This document shows, one piece after another, positions 43,320 through 53,807 of a DNA stretch of 64,000 nt (position 1 is the stretch's first letter; each line of letters opens with the position of its first letter). The notes below the pieces were generated by a model. The model saw only the letters and a list, made by a program, of their open reading frames with translations, did not search any database and was not told where the DNA came from. This stretch comes from Sphingopyxis sp. JAI128. GTDB taxonomy: Bacteria > Pseudomonadota > Alphaproteobacteria > Sphingomonadales > Sphingomonadaceae. The DNA lies in assembly GCF_014207235.1 (NCBI RefSeq), contig NZ_JACHDA010000003.1, positions 310,001 to 374,000 on the forward strand, read 5' to 3'. The position numbers were made by a program, and so were the translations under genes.

Positions 43320-43883
43320 ATGGCCGAATTCACCGACACGCTGACCGACAAGCATATCGCCTTCATCGAAAGGCAGCCGGTCTATTTCACCGCGACCGCC
43401 GCCGCCGATGCGCGCATCAACCTGTCCCCCAAAGGCTATGCCGACAGTTTCAAGGTGCTTTCGGACGCCCAGGTCGCCTATCTCGACCTCGGCGGATCGG
43501 GGAACGAGACGCACGCGCACCTCGCGGCTGACGGGCGTATCACCATCATGTTCTGCGCCTTCGACCGTAGCGCGTTGATCCTGCGCATCTATGGCCGCGG
43601 GCGTCCCGTGTTGCCGCAGGATGCCGAGTGGGACGCGCTCGCCGCCAACTTCCGGCTGATCCCCGGCACCCGGCAGATTTTCGTGATCGATGTCGAAAGC
43701 GTCCAGACAAGCTGCGGCTGGGGCGTGCCGATGATGGAATTGCAGCACGAACGCGACACGCTGCAGAAATATCACCGCCAGGCCGACCGCGACCTGTGGG
43801 TCGAAAAATTCAAGGAGCGCACGAAAAGCATCGACGGCCTCCCCACGCGCCCGACCGATCGTTTCGTAACGGGCGACGCCTGA
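43320..43883 (+). CDS. Pyridoxamine 5'-phosphate oxidase family protein
   Basis: Split-barrel flavin-binding protein of 187 residues. The start HIAFIERQPVYFTATAAADARINLSPKGYADSF, the HAHLAADGRITIMFCAF strand and the later LRIYGRGRPVL follow the PPOX/general-stress group. It probably binds FMN or F420-like cofactors and acts on small oxidised compounds; it is not the vitamin B6 enzyme itself. The stop overlaps the DUF2007 start (TGATG), so both are made from one message. Confidence 0.88.
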   Translation: MAEFTDTLTDKHIAFIERQPVYFTATAAADARINLSPKGYADSFKVLSDAQVAYLDLGGSGNETHAHLAADGRITIMFCAFDRSALILRIYGRGRPVLPQDAEWDALAANFRLIPGTRQIFVIDVESVQTSCGWGVPMMELQHERDTLQKYHRQADRDLWVEKFKERTKSIDGLPTRPTDRFVTGDA

Positions 43884-44113
43884 TGCCGCTCGTTGAACTT
43901 GTCCGGCTTCCCAATGGCGCCGAGGCCGAATTGCTGCGCGGCCGGCTCGAGAGCGCGGGGGTCCATGCCGTCTGCTTCGACGCGGGCATGAACATCGCCG
44001 AAAGCGTCGGCCTGCTCATTCCCGTCCGTATCATGGTGCTCGACGAAGACCTTGCCGAAGCGCGGGCGCTGGTCGCCGAATTCGAGGGCGGCGGGAACGG
44101 AAACGCGGCCTGA
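43883..44113 (+). CDS. DUF2007 small protein
   Basis: Protein of 76 residues with the ferredoxin-like DUF2007 pattern: LVELVRLPNGAEAELLRGRLES then AGVHAVCFDAGM, and VRIMVLDEDLAEARALVAEF. It has been described as a putative signal-transducing or PII-related domain without a fixed role. It is coupled to the PPOX-like gene upstream and 18 bases from the EEP gene. Confidence 0.88.
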   Translation: MPLVELVRLPNGAEAELLRGRLESAGVHAVCFDAGMNIAESVGLLIPVRIMVLDEDLAEARALVAEFEGGGNGNAA

Positions 44114-44131
44114 GCGCTTGAAAAGCACGTC

Positions 44132-44830
44132 ATGATCAAGGTCGCCAGTTACAATATGCGCAAGGGCGTCGGTCTCGACCGTCGCCGCGATCCCGGCCGG
44201 GTGCTCTCGGTGCTCGGCGAGCTCGACGCCGACATCGTCGCTTTGCAGGAAGCCGACCGGCGTTTCGGCACGCGCGCGAGCGCGATCCCCCCGCATATGT
44301 TTGAAGAGCATAGCGATTACGTCCCCGTCGACCTGCTCAGCGGCCGCCCCTATGCGATTGGCTGGCACGGCAATGCCCTGCTCGTCCGCAAGGGCGCCGA
44401 GGTCGAGGAAAGCCACGCGCTCCATCTACCGACGCTCGAACCGAGGGGCGCCGTCGCGGCGACCGTGCGCATCGGCGACACGCGGCTCCGCGTCGTGGGC
44501 ATGCACCTCGATATTTCGGGGCTCCGCCGCCGCCAGCAGGCGCGCGCGATCCTGAACCATGTCGCCGAGGGCGAGGTGCTGCCGACCATCCTGATGGGCG
44601 ACTGCAACGAATGGCGCGCGAGCGGCGGTTGCCTTGCCGATTTCGGCGCGCAGCACCGTCCGGTCGATACCGGCCACAGCTTTCACAGCCGTCGCCCCGT
44701 CGCCCGGCTCGACCGCATCTTCGCCACCCCCGATCTCGAAGCGGTCGAAGCGGGCGTGCACCGCAGCGCGCTTGCAGCGCGCGCGTCCGACCATCTGCCG
44801 GTCTGGGCCAGGTTCAGGGCAACAAGATAG
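44132..44830 (+). CDS. Endonuclease/exonuclease/phosphatase family protein
   Basis: Metal-dependent phosphodiesterase of 232 residues. The EEP residues are visible: VASYNMRKGVG (Asn), VALQEADRRF (Glu), VGMHLDISG (His/Asp), LMGDCNEW (Asp and Asn) and ARASDHLPVWARF (Asp-His at the end). Family members cut nucleic acids or phosphate esters of lipids; with no signal peptide it is cytoplasmic. It ends the DUF924-PPOX-DUF2007-EEP run. The glnK regulatory region starts 8 bases after its stop. Confidence 0.92.
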   Translation: MIKVASYNMRKGVGLDRRRDPGRVLSVLGELDADIVALQEADRRFGTRASAIPPHMFEEHSDYVPVDLLSGRPYAIGWHGNALLVRKGAEVEESHALHLPTLEPRGAVAATVRIGDTRLRVVGMHLDISGLRRRQQARAILNHVAEGEVLPTILMGDCNEWRASGGCLADFGAQHRPVDTGHSFHSRRPVARLDRIFATPDLEAVEAGVHRSALAARASDHLPVWARFRATR

Positions 44831-44837
44831 CAATCTT

Positions 44838-44854
44838 TGCCTAAAATTTAGGCA
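44838..44854. promoter_or_regulatory. Palindrome upstream of glnK, possible NtrC enhancer
   Basis: TGCCTAAAATTTAGGCA is a perfect 17-base palindrome. Its centre lies about 105 bases before the -24 element of the sigma-54 promoter, the usual distance for NtrC sites. A degenerate version is at 49521-49537. Confidence 0.55.
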
Positions 44855-44928
44855 TGGCGCTGCCTTCATTGCCCGTTGGGCGACCGATCAGGCGCGTGGC
44901 GAGGGCCAAAACCGTCACAAAATGTTAA

Positions 44929-45339
<411 letters not shown>

Positions 45340-45357
45340 ATGACGAAGGGGGAAACT

Positions 45358-46722
<1,365 letters not shown>

Positions 46723-46808
46723 CGAGACAGGATACCCGCCGCCGCACGCTCTCTCTCCTTTCAAACGGCGGCGGCGGGATCCTCACTAGGTTCCTCCTGC
46801 GAACCACT

Positions 46809-46836
46809 GGCCGGGGCATTGCTCCGGCCTTTTTTT
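46809..46836 (+). terminator. Intrinsic terminator, first copy
   Basis: The stem GGCCGG/CCGGCC with inner GCATTGCT and a run of T (46830-46836) lies 87 bases after amtB. It is identical in its 21-base hairpin to the next copy. Confidence 0.88.
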
Positions 46837-46859
46837 GAACTGTGGCCCGAACGGCCACG

Positions 46860-46886
46860 GGCCGGGGCATTGCTCCGGCCTTTTTT
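46860..46886 (+). terminator. Intrinsic terminator, second identical copy
   Basis: The same 21-base hairpin (GGCCGGGGCATT then GCTCCGGCC) is followed by six T. The two copies are 51 bases apart, a tandem duplication of the terminator module. Confidence 0.88.
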
Positions 46887-47033
46887 GCCCGCGATATCCA
46901 CTGTGGCCGGGGCGCAACATGTCGCAGCAATTTTATTGCGCAAGATTCACCCCCCATTGCGAATTGATGACAAGAGGCGCACTCCTCGCCCCGGACCAAC
47001 GAAAAGATTGGCCACATCAGGAGGAGGATTATC

Positions 47034-49442
47034 ATGCATTCACGTGCATCCATGCTCGCGAGCTTGTCGCTGCTCGCGCTGACGATCGCGGTACCGGCAG
47101 CTGCTCAGGACGCCACGACCGAGGACGAAGGCAATATCATCATCGTCACCGCGACGAAGCGCGATGCCAATCTTCAGGACATTCCCTTCTCGATCAACGC
47201 CCAGACCGCCGAGGATATCCAGAAATCGGGCGCCGTGACGCTCGAGGACCTGTCGCGCAACGTCGCAGGCCTTTCCGTCCAGAATCTCGGCCCCGGACAG
47301 AGCCAGGTGTCGGTGCGCGGCGTGTCGGCAGGACAGGTCGTGCGCGACCAGCCGGGGGTCAAGGAACAGGTCGGCGTCTATCTCGACGAAAGCGTGATCT
47401 CGCTCTCGCTCTTCACCCCCGACATCGACCTTTACGATCTCAATCGCGTCGAAACGCTGCGCGGCCCGCAAGGCACGCTCTTCGGTTCGGGATCGGTCGG
47501 CGGCACGATCCGCTACATCACCAACCAGCCGAAGATGGGGGTGATAGAGGGCAGCGTCGAGGCGAATCTGAACCTCGTCGACGGCGACGACCTCGGCGGC
47601 CACCTCAAGGGCGCGATCAACATTCCGATGGGCGACAATGCAGCGCTCCGCGCGGTCGGCTATTACACTCGCTATGGCGGCTTCATCAACGCGATCGGCC
47701 CGGCGGGGAAAGAAGATATCAACAGCGGCGAACGCTATGGCGGACGTCTTGCACTGACCTTCGAGCCGACCGACACTTTCTCGATCACCCCACGCATCGT
47801 CTATCAGAAGGTCAAGGCCGACGGTTTCAACCGGCAGGATGTCTACAATCTCTATGCCAATGAATTCACGACTACGCGGCCGCAGGTGACCTTCGACGAG
47901 CGCGAACAATATCTGCTGCTGCGCGAAGGCTTCGACGACGAAACGCTGATCGCCGACCTCAACATCAACGTCGGCCTCGGCGGTGCGAAGCTCACCTCGG
48001 TGACGAGCTATATCAACCGCGACATCCTCGTCAGCCGCGACGCAAGCGCACTGTCGGGTTCGGTGTCGGTCGACCTCGGCTTCCCCGATGCGGGCGTGCT
48101 GTTGCCGTCGAACCTTGTCGACACCACCGACCTCGAAACATGGACGCAGGAAGTCCGGCTGGCGTCGGACAATGACAGCCCGTTCCAGTGGGTCGTCGGC
48201 GGCTTTTATTCGAAAGTCGATCGCGTCTATACCCAGACCTTGCCGACGCCCGGCTACGACGCCTTTACCAACCAATATTTCGTCAACGCCTGTAATGCCG
48301 ACCCCGACGATTGCGGTCCCGGAGGCGTGCCGCTCACCGCCGCCGACATCGCCAACGGCTTCGGCCCCGATTCGCCGTACAATGCGTTCCTGCCCTACGA
48401 CATCAAGCAGTTCGCGATCTTCGGCGAGGTCAGCTACGATATCAGCGACGCGCTCACCGCAACCGCGGGCGGGCGCTATTACGACTTCAAGGAAACGCGC
48501 AGCTTCGTCTCGGGCGGCCTGTTTGCCAACGGCGACAATCGCACCGACAGCACCAAATCGAGCGGCTTCACCCCGCGCCTCCTCCTGTCTTACGACGTCA
48601 GCGACGATGTGACGATCAATGCGCAGGCGTCGAAAGGCTTTCGCCTCGGCGGGGTCAACGATCCGCTCAACCTGCCGCTCTGCTCGGACGAGGACGAAGC
48701 GCTGTTCGGCGGGTTCCAGGATTATGACGACGAAACGCTGTGGAATTACGAACTGGGCGTGAAGTCGCAGGGACGCGGCTTCACCTTCAACGCCGCGGGC
48801 TTCTATAACGACATCAAGAATCTGCAGGTGACGCTCGACGCCGGCACCTGTTCGTCGCGCGTCGTCTTCAACGTGCCCAAGGCGCATTCGATGGGGGTCG
48901 AATTCGAACTGGGCCTGCAACCGGCCGACGGACTCGACCTCAGCCTTTCGGGCAGCCTGATCGAAGCCGAATTCGATTCGACGCTGCCGGGGGTTCTCGC
49001 CGCCACGACGGGCATTCGCGAAGGCAATCGCCTGCCGTCGGTACCGAAGTTCCAGCTTTCGGCAGCGGGCAGCTATGAATGGCCGATCGGCGACGCCGCC
49101 AGCATGTATGTGTCAGCATCGTTCCAGCATGTCGGCACGCGCTATACCCAACCGGCGGATCAGGAAAACAACCCGCGGACCTTCGTCCACGGCCTCCCGT
49201 TCGGCGGTGCCCCGGCCGATGCCGCGACGACGGTCGACCTGCAACTACCCGATTACCAGTTGGTCAATCTCAGCGCCGGGGTCGATTTCGACAATGGCCT
49301 GTCGCTGATCGCCTATGTCAACAATCTCTTCGACGAAAATGCGCTGCTGTCGTTCGACCGCGAACGCGGCGGGCGGGCGCGGCTCGGCTATACCGTCGGC
49401 CAGCCGCGGACCTTCGGCATCACCGCGCGCAAGACCTTCTAG
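47034..49442 (+). CDS. TonB-dependent outer-membrane receptor
   Basis: Receptor of 802 residues. The signal peptide ends PAAAQ. The TonB box IIIVTATKR, the plug with LQDIPFSINAQTAEDI and SVRGVSAGQVVRDQPG, and VETLRGPQGTLFGSGSVGGTIRYIT are followed by the barrel, which ends FGITARKTF with terminal Phe. The plug type (DIPxSI, LRGPQGTLFG) is that of the large sphingomonad group thought to take up aromatic or terpenoid compounds, iron chelates or sugars. GGAGGAGG precedes ATG 47034. No transport or catabolic genes adjoin it. Confidence 0.95.
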   Translation: MHSRASMLASLSLLALTIAVPAAAQDATTEDEGNIIIVTATKRDANLQDIPFSINAQTAEDIQKSGAVTLEDLSRNVAGLSVQNLGPGQSQVSVRGVSAGQVVRDQPGVKEQVGVYLDESVISLSLFTPDIDLYDLNRVETLRGPQGTLFGSGSVGGTIRYITNQPKMGVIEGSVEANLNLVDGDDLGGHLKGAINIPMGDNAALRAVGYYTRYGGFINAIGPAGKEDINSGERYGGRLALTFEPTDTFSITPRIVYQKVKADGFNRQDVYNLYANEFTTTRPQVTFDEREQYLLLREGFDDETLIADLNINVGLGGAKLTSVTSYINRDILVSRDASALSGSVSVDLGFPDAGVLLPSNLVDTTDLETWTQEVRLASDNDSPFQWVVGGFYSKVDRVYTQTLPTPGYDAFTNQYFVNACNADPDDCGPGGVPLTAADIANGFGPDSPYNAFLPYDIKQFAIFGEVSYDISDALTATAGGRYYDFKETRSFVSGGLFANGDNRTDSTKSSGFTPRLLLSYDVSDDVTINAQASKGFRLGGVNDPLNLPLCSDEDEALFGGFQDYDDETLWNYELGVKSQGRGFTFNAAGFYNDIKNLQVTLDAGTCSSRVVFNVPKAHSMGVEFELGLQPADGLDLSLSGSLIEAEFDSTLPGVLAATTGIREGNRLPSVPKFQLSAAGSYEWPIGDAASMYVSASFQHVGTRYTQPADQENNPRTFVHGLPFGGAPADAATTVDLQLPDYQLVNLSAGVDFDNGLSLIAYVNNLFDENALLSFDRERGGRARLGYTVGQPRTFGITARKTF

Positions 49443-49453
49443 ATTGGGGAACA

Positions 49454-49481
49454 GGGACCGGTCGAAGCGTCGACCGGTCCC
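49454..49481 (+). terminator. Hairpin after the TonB receptor
   Basis: GGGACCGGTCG and CGACCGGTCCC, perfectly complementary 11-base arms with the loop AAGCGT, start 12 bases after the stop. It lacks a strong T-tract. Confidence 0.65.
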
Positions 49482-49512
49482 ATTTGCTGCATGCTGCGAT
49501 GCACAAAAATCA

Positions 49513-49639
49513 GGCAGCGCTGCCGCAAATTTAGGCCTTTTCAACATGACATTAATGTGGCATTCATTGCGTCAACAGTTTCAGGAGGGGAGAGCCTGAA
49601 AGGCTGGGCCGGGACGAAAGTCCCGGCCCTCTTTTTTTT
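49513..49639 (+). ncRNA. Possible small RNA with strong terminator
   Basis: Three palindromes come first: GGCAGCGCTGCC (49513-49524), TGCCGCAAATTTAGGCC (49521-49537, imperfect) and ACATTAATGT (49549-49558). About 30 bases later a hairpin AGCCT-GAA-AGGCT is followed directly by GGGCCGGGAC-GAAA-GTCCCGGCCC (49606-49629) and eight T (49632-49639). The receptor gene already has its own hairpin, so this may end a separate short transcript beginning near 49560-49580. A read-through terminator is the alternative. Confidence 0.4.
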
Positions 49640-49675
49640 GTGCGCAGCATGCGCGCACTCCAAAATCCTCGGATT

Positions 49676-50147
49676 TCAGCTTTTGTTGCGACGATAGTGC
49701 AGCACGCAAAGACGCGCCAACCGCCGTCGGCCCGCAGGACCGAATCGTTGACGATCAACCGGTCGGGCGTCTCCAGCCGATAGGTCGACCGGCCGATTTC
49801 GAGGTCGGCGCTGCCCCAATTTGCAACTCGTTCTTGCGCTCCGAGACGCCCCGCAGCCGGGCGTGTCCGACCATGGCTGTTGGTCCAGTTTCCGCGCACG
49901 CCTCCCCCTTGCTGTCGAAGCGGCAAATCCCTTCCGCCGAATAGGTTGCGCCCGGCACGCCGGCGATCGACAACCAATAGGCGAGCTGCGTCGCGCCGGC
50001 GCCCGATGCCGGGCCGATGTCGAGCGTCGCCGTCGCGGGTTTGCCAAAGGCCTCGGCCCGGCGGCCATGCCTTGCGGCAAGCGACGGAAGCTCGGCGGGC
50101 CAAGCCCGTGCGACGAGCACCGCGACGGCCCACCAGAGCGATGTCAT
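49676..50147 (-). pseudogene. Frameshifted gene of unknown function
   Basis: From ATG 50147 (ATGA overlap with the VOC gene stop) the frame reads MTSLWWAVAVLVARAWPAEL, then TATLDIGPASGAGATQLAYWL and YSAEGICRFDSKGEACAETG. At about 49810-49830 the sensible reading moves to another frame (WGSADLEIGRSTYRLETPD; NDSVLRADGGWRVFACCTIV). It looks like a small exported protein with a first hydrophobic helix whose gene took one frameshift. No family is recognised. The frame runs on without a natural end into the terminator region. Confidence 0.5.
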
Positions 50148-50518
50148 GCCGCCATCTCGGACTGCGAGAACATGAAGGCGTTGCCGTCGGGATCGTAGAA
50201 GGTGATCAGCTTCACCAGCCCCGGGATATGCTGGATGTCGCCGTCCTGCCGGACGCCCTCGGCATCAAGATGCGCTTTCGCCGCGTCGATATCGGCAACT
50301 TCGAACACATTGGTCGCGCCGCCGCCCTGCGTCACGCTCTCGAGCTGGCTCAGCCCGATATTCACTCCCGCCATCGGGGTCTTGAGTTCGCACCAGCCGA
50401 TCTCGTCGGCGCGGTAGAGCAACTCGCACAACATCACGCGCTCATACCATGCGATCGCCGCGGTCATGTCCTTCACTCCCATCGAACAGGTGAGTTCGGA
50501 TCCGATCTGAAGTGCCAT
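50144..50518 (-). CDS. VOC (glyoxalase/bleomycin resistance) family protein
   Basis: Protein of 124 residues of the vicinal-oxygen-chelate fold. CSMGVKDMTAAIAWYERVM begins the first beta-alpha-beta unit, WCELKTPMAGVNIGL and VFEVADIDAAKAHLDAEGV form the second, and ITFYDPDGNAFMF is the family ending with the metal-ligand-like Glu replaced by Asn. It may bind or modify a small hydrophobic compound. It is divergent from the HxlR-like regulator, 95 bases apart, and is the probable target. Confidence 0.9.
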   Translation of the reverse strand: MALQIGSELTCSMGVKDMTAAIAWYERVMLCELLYRADEIGWCELKTPMAGVNIGLSQLESVTQGGGATNVFEVADIDAAKAHLDAEGVRQDGDIQHIPGLVKLITFYDPDGNAFMFSQSEMAA

Positions 50519-50604
50519 GTCATTCCTTCCGTTTTTGCGAAGCGCCAGGCACAGCGGGAATCACCGGGCCAAGTCGCTTGCTTCCATAGTCCGGTTTGTA
50601 TAGT

Positions 50605-50626
50605 TAGTTGCGAATGCGGTCAACTA
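50605..50626. promoter_or_regulatory. Inverted repeat over the start of the winged-helix gene
   Basis: TAGTTG (50605-50610) and CAACTA (50621-50626) are separated by 10 bases and straddle ATG 50614. The position suits autoregulation by the encoded winged-helix protein. Confidence 0.4.
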
Positions 50627-51159
50627 CGCCCGACCCCCTGCTCATCCAGCTCGGCAGCCATCGCTGGCTGATCCCGCTGCTCGCCGATTTGGCGGCCCAT
50701 AAGGGCGCCCGGTTCGTCGAGATGATCCACCGGCTCGGCCTCTCCCGCGACAGCCTGACGCGTACGCTCGACGCCGCGCAGACGGTCGGCTGGGTGCGGC
50801 GCAATCCCGGTCACGGCCACCCGCTCCGTCCCGAATATATCCTTACCGAAAAGGGTCAGGCGGCGGCGGGACGCGCGGCGACGATCGCCGGGGCGCAGGA
50901 TGCGATCGGCCTGCCTCCGGGCGCCGCCACGCGGTGGGGCCTGCCGCTCGTTGCCGGAATCCATGCGGGGCACGACCGCTTCAACGCGCTCTCGCGCCTG
51001 CTCGCGCCCGCGACTCCGCGCGCGCTGTCGCAGGGGCTGACCGCGCTCGGGCGACACGGGCTGGTCACGCGCGAAATCCTCGACCAGCGGCCGCCGGCGA
51101 GCCGTTACGGCCTGACGAAAAGCGGCGCCCTGCTCGCCGTTGCCGCCGGCGCTGCATGA
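50614..51159 (+). CDS. Winged-helix regulator, HxlR-like
   Basis: DNA-binding protein of 181 residues with two similar halves. The first half has LIQLGSHRWLIPLLADLAAHKGARFVEM, then LGLSRDSLTRTLDAAQTVGWVRRN and RPEYILTEKG. The second has LPLVAGIHAGHDRFNALSRLL, then PRALSQGLTALGRHGLVTR and RYGLTKSG. Each is a HxlR/MarR-like winged helix with a wing ending YxLTxxG, so the protein is an internal duplication that may work as a monomer. It likely controls the divergent VOC gene. Confidence 0.85.
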   Translation: MRSTTPDPLLIQLGSHRWLIPLLADLAAHKGARFVEMIHRLGLSRDSLTRTLDAAQTVGWVRRNPGHGHPLRPEYILTEKGQAAAGRAATIAGAQDAIGLPPGAATRWGLPLVAGIHAGHDRFNALSRLLAPATPRALSQGLTALGRHGLVTREILDQRPPASRYGLTKSGALLAVAAGAA

Positions 51160-51182
51160 TCACCGGCGAAAGCCGGGTCCGT
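51160..51182. repeat. REP-like hairpin core between convergent genes
   Basis: CACCGGCGAAAGCCGGGTC shares the core GGCGAAAGCC with the repeat at 54990-55017 read on the other strand. It fills the gap between the winged-helix and GMC genes and may act as a two-way terminator. Confidence 0.5.
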
Positions 51183-52769
51183 TCAGTTCAACGCCGCCCT
51201 TACGAAATCGGCCGCGCGTTCGCCGATCATTATGCTCGGCGCGTTGGTGTTGCCGCTGACCAGCCGCGGCATGACGCTCGCATCGGCGACCCATAGCCCA
51301 TCGAGGCCCTTCAGCTTCAGCGCCGGATCGACCACCGCATCGGCGTCGCTACCCATCCGACACGTCCCGACCGGATGATAGACGGTGTCGGCGCGGCTGC
51401 GGATCAGCGCGTCGAGCGCCGCATCGTCATCGATATTCACCGGATGGCGGTCGACCCCCGCATAGTCGGACAGCGGGGGCGCGGCGGCGATCCGGTGCAT
51501 CATCCGCACCCCCGCGCGGAGCGTCGCGATATCGCGATCGTCGGTCAGGAAACCCGGATCGATCGCGGGCGCCGCGGCCGCGTCGGACGATGCCAGCCGC
51601 ACCGTGCCGCGACTCTCGGGACGCAGCACGCAGGCGTGGCACGAAAAGCCGTGCCCCTTCACCTTGGTGCGCCCATGATCCTCGAGCATCGCGGGCACGA
51701 AATGATATTGGATGTCGGGCGCCGGCAGGTCGGGGCGCGATTTCCAGAAACCGCCCGCCTCGGCGAAACAGGTGGTCAGGATCCCCGTGCGCTGCCGGCG
51801 ATGCTCGAAGATCGCCTTCAGCATCCGCCACGTCCCGCCCGCACTGTCCCCGAAGGGGTCGGCCGAGCGCGTTTCCCAGCTCGACACATAATCAATATGG
51901 TCCTGCAAATCGTCGCCGACCGCCGCGCGGTCGGCGACGATGTCGATCCCCTTGTCGCGCAGGTGCGCACCCGGCCCGATCCCCGACAGCATCAGGATTT
52001 GCGGACTACCGAACGCGCCCGCCGACAGGATCACGCCGCCGCGCGCGCGCAGCGTTTCGCGAGCCCGTCCGCGGCGGATCACCACGCCCGCCGCGCGACC
52101 GTCCGTAACGACGATCTTCTCGACCAGCGCCCCCGTGCGCACCGCGAAATTGCCATGCTCGCGCAGCGGCTCGACATAGGCGCGCGCCGCCGACCAGCGT
52201 TCGCCCGCTTTCTGCGTGACCTGATAGAGGCCGAAGCCCTCTTGCTGCGCACCGTTGAAATCGGCCGTGCGCGGCAGTTGCAGCGTCGCGGCGCTTTCGA
52301 CGAAGCGCCGGCTCGTCACATTGGGCCAACGCTGGTCCATGACGTTGAGCGGACCGCCGATCCCGTGAAAATTGTCGCTGCCGCGTTCGTTATGCTCAGC
52401 GCGTTTAAAATAGGGGAGCACGTCGGCATAGCTCCACCCGGTTGCGCCCAGCGCCGCCCACTGGTCGTAATCGAAGGCATGGCCGCGGATATAGACCATC
52501 GCGTTGATCGCGCTCGACCCGCCCAGCCCGCGTCCGCGCGGCTGGTATCCGGTGCGCCCGTTCAGCCCCTTTTGCGGTACCGTCTCATATTTATAATTCG
52601 CGCTGTTCCGGATGAAAGGCATGAAGCCCGGCGTCTTGATCAGCATATTGTCGTTGCGGCCGCCCGCCTCGACCAGGCAGACACTGCGCTTGCCATCCTC
52701 GGCAAGCCGCCCCGCCGCCGCGCTCCCCGCGCTGCCCCCGCCGATGACGATGATGTCGAACTGATCCAT
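51183..52769 (-). CDS. GMC family oxidoreductase (choline dehydrogenase-like)
   Basis: FAD-dependent alcohol oxidoreductase of 528 residues. The Rossmann start [21 protein letters not shown], the GMC signature [19 protein letters not shown], the second signature [20 protein letters not shown], and the active-site region [10 protein letters not shown] and [19 protein letters not shown] are all present. It oxidises a primary or secondary alcohol; the similarity is to choline or medium-chain alcohol dehydrogenases, and the substrate is not proven. It stands alone on the minus strand between convergent and co-directional neighbours. Confidence 0.94.
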   Translation of the reverse strand: MDQFDIIVIGGGSAGSAAAGRLAEDGKRSVCLVEAGGRNDNMLIKTPGFMPFIRNSANYKYETVPQKGLNGRTGYQPRGRGLGGSSAINAMVYIRGHAFDYDQWAALGATGWSYADVLPYFKRAEHNERGSDNFHGIGGPLNVMDQRWPNVTSRRFVESAATLQLPRTADFNGAQQEGFGLYQVTQKAGERWSAARAYVEPLREHGNFAVRTGALVEKIVVTDGRAAGVVIRRGRARETLRARGGVILSAGAFGSPQILMLSGIGPGAHLRDKGIDIVADRAAVGDDLQDHIDYVSSWETRSADPFGDSAGGTWRMLKAIFEHRRQRTGILTTCFAEAGGFWKSRPDLPAPDIQYHFVPAMLEDHGRTKVKGHGFSCHACVLRPESRGTVRLASSDAAAAPAIDPGFLTDDRDIATLRAGVRMMHRIAAAPPLSDYAGVDRHPVNIDDDAALDALIRSRADTVYHPVGTCRMGSDADAVVDPALKLKGLDGLWVADASVMPRLVSGNTNAPSIMIGERAADFVRAALN

Positions 52770-52892
52770 GCGACTCTCCCTCGCGCCGCCTCATGGCGGT
52801 CGCCCCGGGTGCTTACATGAATGTCATTAGACGGCGAAGCAAGTCGCCAAAAGCTTGTCCTTGCGAGGGCAGCGAAGCCATGACCGCGAAAA

Positions 52893-53807
52893 TTATTCCG
52901 CTGGCTCCTCGACCGGCCGTCCCGCCGCCCAGCGCTCCTTGATCATCGCGCTCGTCGCGCGGCTGCCGTCGTGGCTCCAGCCGGGTTCGCGCCACATATA
53001 GGATAGCTTGTGTTTCCACGGCGCGTGCCACACATCCTTCGCGATCCCGACCCATTCGTGCACCGCGGCCCAGAGGATATTGAAGCTGCCGAGCTGTTTG
53101 ACGATGCCGTAACGCACCGGCTCGTCGTCGCGCTCGGCGACGAAGCTGCCGAACATCTTGTCCCAGATGATAAACACCCCGGCATAGTTGGCGTCAAGAT
53201 AGCGCGGGTTCACGCCATGATGGACGCGGTGGTGCGACGGCGTGTTCATCACCGCCTCGAACCATTTGGGCAGCCGCCTGATCGCCTCAGTATGGATCCA
53301 GAATTGGTAGATCAGGTTCAGCCCGGCGCAGAAAAAGACCATCGTGGGCGGAAAGCCGATCAGGAACAAGGGCAGGCGGAAGATGAAACCGAGGCTGAAA
53401 AAGCCCGTCCATGTCTGCCTGAGCGCGGTCGACAGATTATAATGTTGCGAGCTGTGGTGGATGACATGGCTCGCCCAGAACCAGCGCACGCGATGCGCAC
53501 TGCGGTGAAAGGCATAATAAGCTAGATCGTCGAGGAAAAAGCAGAGAATCCACGCCCACCACCAGCTCTTGAATGCGATCCCGATGTCGAAGAGGCGGAA
53601 CTGATAGACCCACACTGCCATGCCGATCACCGCCGCGCCGACGAGCGCGCCGGCGACCTGGCTTCCCGTACCGAGGAGCAGCGAGGTCAACGTATCGCGC
53701 GCCTCGTAACGGCTCCTGTCGGCGCGCCGCGAGACGATCATCTCGACGAGCAGCAGCAAGATAAAAGCCGGTACCGCATAGACGACGGGATCGGGCAGCT
53801 CAGGCAC
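52893..53807 (-). CDS. Sterol desaturase/fatty acid hydroxylase family protein
   Basis: Di-iron membrane oxygenase of 304 residues with four to five hydrophobic segments. The histidine boxes are YYAFHRSAHRVRWFWASHVIHHSSQHYN, giving HxxxH and HxxHH, and NTPSHHRVHHGVNPRYLDANYAG. Family members hydroxylate or desaturate sterols, carotenoids or fatty acids at the membrane. The start is taken as GTG 53807, which overlaps the preceding gene stop by 8 bases. It is the third gene of an operon with the one-TM protein and the DUF442 protein. Confidence 0.9.
   Translation of the reverse strand: MPELPDPVVYAVPAFILLLLVEMIVSRRADRSRYEARDTLTSLLLGTGSQVAGALVGAAVIGMAVWVYQFRLFDIGIAFKSWWWAWILCFFLDDLAYYAFHRSAHRVRWFWASHVIHHSSQHYNLSTALRQTWTGFFSLGFIFRLPLFLIGFPPTMVFFCAGLNLIYQFWIHTEAIRRLPKWFEAVMNTPSHHRVHHGVNPRYLDANYAGVFIIWDKMFGSFVAERDDEPVRYGIVKQLGSFNILWAAVHEWVGIAKDVWHAPWKHKLSYMWREPGWSHDGSRATSAMIKERWAAGRPVEEPAE

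Larger units (their letters stand above)
46723..47033 (+). other. Intergenic region of stem-loops between amtB and the TonB receptor
   Basis: It holds an inverted repeat (46730-46744 with 46769-46782, GGATACCCGCCGCCG against CGGCGGCGGGATCC), two identical terminator hairpins listed separately, a GTGGCC/GGCCAC hairpin between them (46842-46858), and an AT-richer leader for the TonB receptor at 46915-47033. No gene is seen. Confidence 0.7.

Noticed and set aside
46809..46886. Repeated hairpins read as a CRISPR-like array
   Set aside because: Only two copies, each with a T-tract and placed after an operon; they are terminators, and no cas genes are present.
47040..48920. 626-codon antisense frame under the second TonB receptor
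   Set aside because: The same GC3 shadow effect; composition is Arg/Asp/Ala biased with no recognisable fold, and it has no ribosome site.
49557..49570. TGGCATTCATTGC as a sigma-54 promoter for the candidate small RNA
   Set aside because: Only 8 bases separate the GG and GC; sigma-54 needs 10, as found exactly at 44951.
52813..53055. Short minus-strand frame overlapping the start of the sterol desaturase 3' region
   Set aside because: It is out of frame with the desaturase, lacks motifs, and is explained by GC3 bias.
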